5,317 nt of DNA from contig JAQBQC010000189.1 in the NCBI GenBank assembly GCA_028287205.1, positions 1 to 5,317 on the forward strand. The letters run 5' to 3'. This document shows positions 1 through 5,317 of the stretch, piece after piece. Both the position numbers and the translations under genes were made by a program. This DNA is from Gemmatimonadota bacterium. Its GTDB lineage: Bacteria; Gemmatimonadota; Gemmatimonadetes; Gemmatimonadales; Gemmatimonadaceae. Under the pieces are notes generated by a model. That model worked only from the letters and a program-made list of their open reading frames with translations. It did no database searches and was not told where the DNA came from. The stretch's first letter is position 1; each line of letters opens with the position of its first letter.

Positions 1-13
1 GGGAACCTTCCGA

Positions 14-19
14 TAAAAT
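14..19 (+). promoter_or_regulatory. Possible -10 box for the S9 peptidase gene
   Basis: TAAAAT matches the sigma-70 consensus TATAAT at five of six positions and lies in the only AT-rich patch of an otherwise GC-rich leader. Transcription would start near position 26 and leave a leader of about 50 nt. The matching -35 box would fall before base 1, so half of the promoter cannot be checked. The rest of the leader to base 77 shows no recognisable operator or riboswitch. Confidence 0.3.
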
Positions 20-77
20 CTCCTCATCTTCGCACACCGGAGTTGCGCGGAGAGAGCGCTCACGATAGCCTCGCGTA

Positions 78-2447
78 ATGCCTATCGATCACTCGTTGGT
101 CCGGCGCACGCTCGCGATCGGTGCAGCGGCGCTCATCTGCGGTTCGTACGCGCTTCGGCTCAGCGCGCAGGGCGCGACGGTGGTGGCCCCCGCCGCGCCC
201 GCTCCCGCCGACATCCTCGATTCCTCGCGCCTCACACTCGAGCGCCTCTTCTCGTCGAAGGAATTCCAGGCGCACGGCGTGCCGTCGCTGCGCTGGACGG
301 CCAACGGAAAGGGGTACACGGCGCTCGAGCCATCTGCAGGCGCGAAGGGCGGGCGGGATCTGGTGCGCTACGATGCCGCGAGCGGGCAGCGCACGATGGT
401 CGTCGCCGCCGAACGGCTGGTGGCGCCCGGCGATCCCGATCCGATAGAGATTCAGGACTATCAGTTCTCGGCGGACGCACGTCGGCTGCTGATCTTCACC
501 AATGCGCAGCGCGTGTGGCGGCAGTACACGCGTGGCGACTACTGGGTGTTCGATGTTGCGAGCGGCACGCTGCGCAAGCTCGGCGGCGCCGGCGCTCCGA
601 GCTCGTCACTGATGTTCGCGAAGTTTTCGCCGGACGGCGGACGCGTCGCCTACGTGCGCGCGAACAATCTGTACGTGGAGGATGTTGCGAGCGGCGCGAT
701 CACGCCGCTCACGAGCGATGGATCGCGCACCATCATCAATGGCACCTTCGACTGGGTGTACGAAGAGGAGCTCAACCTTCGCGACGGCTTTCGCTGGAGC
801 CCCGACGGCAAGCGCATCGCCTACTGGCAGCTGAACGACTCGGGCGTGCGCGACTATCTGATGCTGAACACCACGGACTCGCTCTACTCGTTCACGATTC
901 CGGTTCAATATCCGAAGACCGGCACCACGAACTCGGCCGCGCGCGTGGGAGTCGTGAGCGCGAGCGGCGGCGCGACGCAGTGGATTGCGGTGCCCGGCGA
1001 TCCGCGCGAGCACTACATCGCGCGACTCGACTGGGCCGCGAGCTCCGACGAGGTGGTGCTGCAGCAGCTCGACCGGCGCCAGCACACGCTGCTCGTGATG
1101 CTCGGCGACGCGCGCACGGGCGCCGCGCGAACTGTGCTCACCGAGAAGGACAGCACGTGGGTTGAAGTCGTGGACGATCTGCGCTGGCTCGACGCGGGCC
1201 GCCGCTTCACGTGGGTGAGCGAGCGCGATGGGTGGCGGCGGCTCTACTCGGTGACGCGCGATGGCGCGTCGATCCATCCGATCACGAACGGCGCGTTCGA
1301 TCTGCAGAATCCCGACGCGGCATTCGGCGAGCCGTATGTCGTGGGCGTGGACAGCGCGGCCGGATGGATCTACTTCACGGCGTCGCCCGATGCACCGACG
1401 CAGCTGTATCTCTACCGGTCGCGCCTCGACGGAAGCGGACGGGCCGAGCGTGTGACGCCGGCAGGAGCGGGGACGCACCTGTACTCGATTGCTCCGGGCG
1501 GGCAGTTCGCGCTCCATGTCCACTCGACGTTTACTTCACCGCCCATCTACGATCTGGTGCGACTGCCGAGCCATGCGCTGGTGCGCACGCTCGCCGACAA
1601 TTCGGAATTGCGAAAGCATGTCGCGCAGCTCCAGCGCGGCCAGGCGCAGTTCACGCGAGTACCAACGCGCGATGGCGTTCCACTCGATGCATGGGTGATG
1701 ACGCCGCCGGGATTCGATCCGCGAAAGCGCTACCCGGTGATCTTCAACGTGTACGGCGAGCCGGCGTCACAAACGGTGCTCGATGCGTGGACGGGGGAGT
1801 ATCTCTGGCACCTGATGCTGACGCAGCACGGCTACATCGTGGCGAGCATCGACAATCGGGGGACGCCGGCGCCGAGAGGCCGTGCGTGGCGGCGCAGTGT
1901 GTATGGCGCGATCGGCGTGCTCGCCAGCCAGGATCAGGCCGACGGCGCGCGTGCGCTCGCGAGGCAGTTGCCCTTCGTGGACTCGACGCGCATCGGCGTG
2001 TGGGGATGGAGCGGCGGCGGGTCGATGACGCTCAATCTCATGTTCCGCTCACCGGAGCTGTACAAGGTGGGGATGTCCGTGGCGCCCGTGTCGGACGAGC
2101 GGCTGTACGACACGATCTATCAGGAGCGCTACATGGGATTGCCGAGCGAAAACGCTGACGGCTACAGGCGCGGCTCGCCGTTGACGTACGCGGCGAATCT
2201 GCGCGGCGACCTGCTCGTGGTGCATGGCACCGGCGACGACAACGTGCACTTCCAGAACACGGAGCGTCTGGTGAACGCGCTCGTGGCTGCGAACCGGCCG
2301 TTCACGATGATGGCGTATCCCAATCGCTCGCACTGCATCTGCGAGGGAGAAGGAACGACGCTGCATCTGTACGGCGAGCTGACGCGCTATCTCGAATCAC
2401 ATCTCTTTGCGGGCGCCGCAACGCAATCGAGGGCCGGAACGCAGTGA
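78..2447 (+). CDS. Secreted dipeptidyl peptidase IV-like serine peptidase (family S9)
   Basis: This 789-residue protein should remove N-terminal dipeptides, classically X-Pro or X-Ala, from peptides outside the cytoplasm. Residues 1-30 look like a signal peptide (Arg9-Arg10, a hydrophobic core, likely cleavage after Ala30). A beta-propeller (about 40-520) precedes a C-terminal alpha/beta-hydrolase domain (about 535-780). By comparison with human DPP4, the propeller carries DWVYEEE at 225-231, whose Glu230/Glu231 bind the substrate amino terminus, and Arg148 in WRQY matches the carbonyl-binding Arg. The hydrolase domain has oxyanion Tyr559 (NVYGEP), nucleophile Ser645 (GWSGGG), Asp720 (HGTGDDNVHF) and His752. 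Length is normal for the family and no lesion is seen. An in-frame TAG at 66-68 makes ATG 78 the most upstream ATG possible. No good Shine-Dalgarno precedes it; the nearest purine run, GGAGAG at 49-54, is 23 nt away. Nutritional peptide use is the likely role, which is inference. Confidence 0.95.
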   Translation: MPIDHSLVRRTLAIGAAALICGSYALRLSAQGATVVAPAAPAPADILDSSRLTLERLFSSKEFQAHGVPSLRWTANGKGYTALEPSAGAKGGRDLVRYDAASGQRTMVVAAERLVAPGDPDPIEIQDYQFSADARRLLIFTNAQRVWRQYTRGDYWVFDVASGTLRKLGGAGAPSSSLMFAKFSPDGGRVAYVRANNLYVEDVASGAITPLTSDGSRTIINGTFDWVYEEELNLRDGFRWSPDGKRIAYWQLNDSGVRDYLMLNTTDSLYSFTIPVQYPKTGTTNSAARVGVVSASGGATQWIAVPGDPREHYIARLDWAASSDEVVLQQLDRRQHTLLVMLGDARTGAARTVLTEKDSTWVEVVDDLRWLDAGRRFTWVSERDGWRRLYSVTRDGASIHPITNGAFDLQNPDAAFGEPYVVGVDSAAGWIYFTASPDAPTQLYLYRSRLDGSGRAERVTPAGAGTHLYSIAPGGQFALHVHSTFTSPPIYDLVRLPSHALVRTLADNSELRKHVAQLQRGQAQFTRVPTRDGVPLDAWVMTPPGFDPRKRYPVIFNVYGEPASQTVLDAWTGEYLWHLMLTQHGYIVASIDNRGTPAPRGRAWRRSVYGAIGVLASQDQADGARALARQLPFVDSTRIGVWGWSGGGSMTLNLMFRSPELYKVGMSVAPVSDERLYDTIYQERYMGLPSENADGYRRGSPLTYAANLRGDLLVVHGTGDDNVHFQNTERLVNALVAANRPFTMMAYPNRSHCICEGEGTTLHLYGELTRYLESHLFAGAATQSRAGTQ

Positions 2448-2470
2448 CACGCTCGGCCCTCGATTGCTTG
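2419..2470. terminator. Shared hairpin between convergent genes, overlapping the peptidase stop
   Basis: The arms 2423-2436 and 2454-2467 are perfect reverse complements (14 bp, GC-rich inner half). If C2422 is bulged, three further pairs (2419-2421 with 2468-2470) extend the stem. The 17-nt loop holds the peptidase stop codon at 2445-2447. On the - strand the hairpin begins 15 nt after the dehydrogenase stop, the usual place for a terminator. Neither side is followed by a clear T-run, so it may act as a bidirectional, U-poor terminator or as a 3'-end stabiliser for both transcripts. Confidence 0.65.
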
Positions 2471-2482
2471 AATTCAGAGTAA

Positions 2483-3853
2483 TTACTTCGCGCTGCCCGT
2501 GTAGGTGACGTGCCAGATGCGGCCGTGTACATCGTCCGCGATGTAGAGCGAGCCATCGGGAGCAACGGCGAGTCCGGCGGGTCGGTACTTCGCCGTGGTC
2601 GGCTGCGGATTCGGAGTGCCCGCGAAGTCGTTGGCGAATGTCTCGGAGTCGCCCTTGGGCGAGTCGCCCGAGAAAGGAACGAACGTGACGCGATAACCTT
2701 CCTGCGGTTCCGGCAGGCGATTCCACGAGCCGTGGAACGCGATGAACGCGCCGTCCTTGTACCGCGACGGAAACTGCGAGCCGTTGTAGAACACGAGCGC
2801 ATCCGGCGCCCAGTGCGCCGGGAAGTACTTCACGGGCTCGAGCTTCTTGTTGCAGTCGCCCACCGCCTTGCCACCATCGCCACCGTACTCCGGCGCCAGC
2901 ACGAGCTTCTTCTGCGTCGAGTCGAAGTAGCACTCCGGCCAACCGTAGTTGCCGCCCTTCTGGATCTTCAGCAGCTCTTCCGCCGGGAGATCCGCGCCCT
3001 GTCGCGGTGTGTAAAGACCGGCCCAGTTCTCGGCGAGCTGGTCGCGGCCGTGCTGTGTGGAGTAGAGCTGTCCGGACGGATCGAACGCGATTCCCACCGC
3101 GTTGCGAATGCCGGTGGCGTAGCGGCCCGCGGGAGAGAACTGCTGCCCCGTCTTGTTCGCATCGTAGCTCCAGATGCCAGCGCGTGTCTGGAGCTCCGTG
3201 CACGGATTGCGGCCGGGCGACTTGAGCGTGCGGTTCTTCACCTGGCACGAATTCGTCGCCGATCCGACATCCATGAACAGCTGTCCGGAGCTGTCGATCA
3301 CGAACGGATGCATCGGGTGATCGCCCGAGAGCGGAAGTCCGCTCACGATCGTCGCGGGCGCGCTCTTCGGCGTGAACGCCGAGTCCATCGCATAGCGAAC
3401 GATCCTGTCCTTCGACTCGGCGTAGAGCGCGCCGTGGTAGAGCGCGATGCCCGTGCCGCCGGCGCCGCCGTTGGCGAGCGAGTCACCGAAGCGCTGGACG
3501 ACGTCGGCGCGGCCGTCGTGATTGGAGTCGCGGAGCGCGACGAGGAAGGGATGCGGCGGCGTCGAGCCCTCGGGATAGTACTTGCCGCTCCACGTGTTCG
3601 CGTAGACGTCGCCATTGGACGCGACGACGAGATGACGCACGTGGCCGAGCGAATCGGCGAAGACGGTCGCGCAGAAACCGGCGGGGAGCGTGATCCCGCC
3701 GTTGTCACCGGCGCAGGCCGCGGTGGAAGCCACGGCGCCTTTCGCGGTGCTGTCCGCTGCAGCGGGCTTGTCGCTGGCGCGAGCGCAGGCGGCGGCGAGA
3801 AGTGCGGCGCCGAGCATCCAGATGCGCGCGCGCTTCATTTCGTATCGGTGCAT
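2483..3853 (-). CDS. PQQ-dependent sugar (sorbosone-type) dehydrogenase, lipoprotein
   Basis: This 456-residue protein belongs to the soluble quinoprotein glucose/L-sorbosone dehydrogenase group, six-bladed propellers that oxidise sugars with PQQ outside the cytoplasm. The N-terminus has basic residues, a hydrophobic stretch (11-22) and Cys23 in a relaxed lipobox (AAAC), so it is probably a lipoprotein. Visible family features, in order, are a calcium-loop-like DSNHDGRAD at 109-117, HPMH at 179-182 (His179 is the candidate catalytic base, by analogy), IRNAVG around Arg250, QHGRDQ at 267-272, FHGSWNR at 373-379, and a closing ADDVHGRIWHVTY strand. Several Cys pairs could form disulfides. ATG 3853 is preferred because GAGGAG lies 10 nt upstream; ATG 3838 and ATG 3895 are alternatives in the same frame. 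It is the last gene of a - strand operon, after an SMP-30-like lactonase candidate. The sugar is unknown, and PQQ use is inferred from the family. Confidence 0.85.
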   Translation of the reverse strand: MHRYEMKRARIWMLGAALLAAACARASDKPAAADSTAKGAVASTAACAGDNGGITLPAGFCATVFADSLGHVRHLVVASNGDVYANTWSGKYYPEGSTPPHPFLVALRDSNHDGRADVVQRFGDSLANGGAGGTGIALYHGALYAESKDRIVRYAMDSAFTPKSAPATIVSGLPLSGDHPMHPFVIDSSGQLFMDVGSATNSCQVKNRTLKSPGRNPCTELQTRAGIWSYDANKTGQQFSPAGRYATGIRNAVGIAFDPSGQLYSTQHGRDQLAENWAGLYTPRQGADLPAEELLKIQKGGNYGWPECYFDSTQKKLVLAPEYGGDGGKAVGDCNKKLEPVKYFPAHWAPDALVFYNGSQFPSRYKDGAFIAFHGSWNRLPEPQEGYRVTFVPFSGDSPKGDSETFANDFAGTPNPQPTTAKYRPAGLAVAPDGSLYIADDVHGRIWHVTYTGSAK

Positions 3854-3863
3854 GTGCGAAACA

Positions 3864-3869
3864 CTCCTC
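3864..3869 (-). promoter_or_regulatory. Ribosome binding site of the sugar dehydrogenase gene
   Basis: GAGGAG on the - strand sits 10 nt before ATG 3853 and 25 nt before ATG 3838. This supports the first over the second. It also argues against the further-upstream ATG at 3895, which has no comparable purine run before it. Confidence 0.65.
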
Positions 3870-3891
3870 GGCTGTGTTTGTGCGGATGCGC

Positions 3892-3895
3892 TCAT
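3892..3895 (-). other. ATGA overlap: lactonase-like stop and alternative dehydrogenase start
   Basis: The TGA stop of the SMP-30-like gene (3894-3892) overlaps an ATG (3895-3893) that is in frame with the downstream dehydrogenase. Use of this ATG would add 14 residues ahead of the chosen start and give an unusually long n-region before the lipoprotein signal. It could allow reinitiation by ribosomes finishing the upstream gene. Confidence 0.4.
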
Positions 3896-4836
3896 TTGGT
3901 GGATGGCCATTGCCAGAGCTCGAACCGGTTTGCGACGAGCGACACGATGCCGACGCGCGAGCGCGCGGCATCCATGGATACGTCTGCGGGCTGGAATGGA
4001 AGCTTGCTGATGCGCGGAACGAGCTTCGTGCCTTCGAGCGTCGAGACGCTGGAATCGTTCCAGCTGGTGATCAGGATGCTGCCATCGCGCTCGACCTCGA
4101 CCCCGTCGAACATTCCCTTGCCCTTCGCGATATCCGTCGGGCCGGGATCTCCGACTCTCCATTCCTGAACGGAGGGACCGGCGAACGGCGCGAGAATGAA
4201 TCGCTTCGCACGCGGATCCCAATCGATGCCGTCGGGGCTCGACAGGAGCGGCGTGGAGACGGCGACGCTCGCGGTGCGGTCGTGCGCGACGTGAAGGATG
4301 CGGTCGGGACCCGGGTGACTCATGTTGCCGTCGGCGCCAACCTGCACGCCGGTGTCGGTGATGTAGAACTCTCCAGTGGAGTCGATGGCGAGATCGTTGA
4401 GGAAGAGCGCCTTCAAGGGCGAGAGATCGACGGTGATGATCGGCGCGCCCGTGTGCGTGTTGAAGCCGCGCAGCTTGTCGACGTCGAGCACCCAGAGCGT
4501 GTCGCCCTGCACGCGCGATCCCATGGGGGAGTCGAGCTGCACGTTGTTTCGTCCGGCCTGGATGAAGTGCAGGCTGTCCATCACCCCATCGGCGGTGATG
4601 CGCGAGATGAAGCCGTTGCCGTCCTTCACGCCCGGCGAGCCGTTGGAATTGCTGACGAAGTAGACGTTCTGCGCGGGGTCGAAGGAGAGTGCCTCGGGCT
4701 GCGACAGCCCTTCCACGAAGGCGATGCGCTGCGGCTGCGCGGTGGTCTTCGCGGCCTTTGATGTGCACGCGCCCGGGATGACCAGGAGGGCGACGGAAAA
4801 AGCGACGGTGAGCAGTGAGGCGGTCGAACGGTTCAT
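3892..4836 (-). CDS. SMP-30/gluconolactonase-like lipoprotein
   Basis: This 314-residue protein looks like a member of the SMP-30/gluconolactonase/LRE superfamily, six-bladed propellers that hydrolyse sugar lactones with one divalent metal. The three metal ligands known from human SMP-30 (Glu18, Asn154, Asp204) have plausible counterparts: Glu48 in QPEALSFD, Asn147 in FLNDLAID and Asp202 in SPDGIDWD. Repeated strand-turn units such as DSTGEFYITDTG and ERDGSILITSW fit propeller blades. Residues 1-23 form a hydrophobic signal ending PGAC, so Cys24 is the probable lipidation site and the protein should be membrane-anchored outside the cytoplasm. ATG 4836 is chosen because GGAGA lies 8 nt upstream and because it begins the signal peptide directly. 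It sits between an aldo/keto reductase and a sugar dehydrogenase in a tight operon, which favours a sugar-lactone substrate. A non-enzymatic NHL-like propeller remains possible, since overall similarity to true lactonases seems distant. Confidence 0.72.
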   Translation of the reverse strand: MNRSTASLLTVAFSVALLVIPGACTSKAAKTTAQPQRIAFVEGLSQPEALSFDPAQNVYFVSNSNGSPGVKDGNGFISRITADGVMDSLHFIQAGRNNVQLDSPMGSRVQGDTLWVLDVDKLRGFNTHTGAPIITVDLSPLKALFLNDLAIDSTGEFYITDTGVQVGADGNMSHPGPDRILHVAHDRTASVAVSTPLLSSPDGIDWDPRAKRFILAPFAGPSVQEWRVGDPGPTDIAKGKGMFDGVEVERDGSILITSWNDSSVSTLEGTKLVPRISKLPFQPADVSMDAARSRVGIVSLVANRFELWQWPSTK

Positions 4837-4843
4837 GCGGCGA

Positions 4844-4848
4844 TCTCC
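4844..4848 (-). promoter_or_regulatory. Ribosome binding site of the SMP-30-like gene
   Basis: GGAGA on the - strand lies 8 nt before ATG 4836, an ideal spacing. This decides the start against the in-frame ATG at 4881, which would put 15 polar residues with several His and Pro in front of the lipoprotein signal. Confidence 0.7.
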
Positions 4849-4877
4849 GGACGGGTGGTGGTACGGAAAGAGATGAG

Positions 4878-5317
<440 letters not shown>

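Noticed and set aside
93..125. Twin arginine (Arg9-Arg10) in the peptidase signal peptide, as for Tat export.
   Set aside because: The surrounding residues (SLVRRTLAIG) match the Tat consensus poorly and the enzyme needs no cytoplasmic cofactor, so Sec export is the simpler reading.
552..695. An exact 15-nt direct repeat (GATGTTGCGAGCGGC at 552-566 and 681-695).
   Set aside because: Both copies encode DVASG at equivalent turns of successive propeller blades, so shared protein structure and codon choice explain it without any mobile or regulatory role.
606..1523. A 305-codon - strand open frame antisense to the peptidase propeller.
   Set aside because: Its composition is skewed to Arg, His, Val and Ala, as expected from the complement of GC-rich codons, and no motif is visible.
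2510..4168. A 552-codon + strand open frame antisense to the dehydrogenase and the end of the SMP-30-like gene.
   Set aside because: It is composed of Arg/Val/Ala/Glu-rich low-information sequence with no domain, and both genes it opposes are clearly real.
3802..4761. A 319-codon + strand open frame opposite the SMP-30-like gene.
   Set aside because: It mirrors the codon pattern of the real gene and has no signal peptide, domain or ribosome binding site of its own.
2483..4768. One uninterrupted - strand frame of 761 codons that would fuse extra sequence to the N-terminus of the sugar dehydrogenase.
   Set aside because: The part above 3895 runs through the SMP-30-like gene in another frame, is rich in Arg, His and Ala, and has no recognisable domain. 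A lipoprotein signal with a Shine-Dalgarno begins at 3853. It is a GC-rich open-frame artefact that could mislead automatic annotation.

Overview
This GC-rich bacterial window carries four protein-coding genes packed with almost no spare DNA: one complete gene on the + strand and a convergent three-gene cluster on the - strand that runs in from the right edge. Signal peptides, two likely lipoproteins, and the pairing of a DPP-IV-type exopeptidase with quinoprotein-type propellers suggest a Gram-negative chemoheterotroph with an active cell envelope. The overall style resembles Gemmatimonadota (Acidobacteriota is an alternative). That placement is inference from protein style, as there is no rRNA or other marker here.

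Left part (1-2447): a short leader with a possible -10 box, then a secreted S9-family dipeptidyl peptidase IV-like serine protease. The full catalytic triad and the substrate N-terminus-binding glutamates are visible. Its last codons and stop lie inside a 14-bp perfect inverted repeat that also sits just past the end of the convergent gene, so one hairpin probably serves both transcripts.

Right part (2483-5317, all on the - strand): read in transcription order, an aldo/keto reductase (C-terminal part only; its start is outside the window), an SMP-30/gluconolactonase-like lipoprotein, and a sorbosone/PQQ-type sugar dehydrogenase lipoprotein. Gaps are about 40 nt, each internal gene has its own Shine-Dalgarno sequence, and an ATGA stop/start overlap precedes each, so they very likely form one operon. 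The natural reading is envelope-side sugar oxidation: the quinoprotein oxidises an aldose (or related sugar) to a lactone, the SMP-30-like protein opens the lactone, and the cytoplasmic NADPH-type reductase handles a related carbonyl compound. Substrates cannot be read from the sequence.

I found no RNA gene, mobile element, CRISPR array or phage sequence, and no intergenic stretch longer than 77 nt. I see no clear evidence of an undescribed system. The most useful observations are the dehydrogenase/lactonase pairing, the shared hairpin that overlaps coding sequence, and the repeated two-start architecture at both operon junctions.
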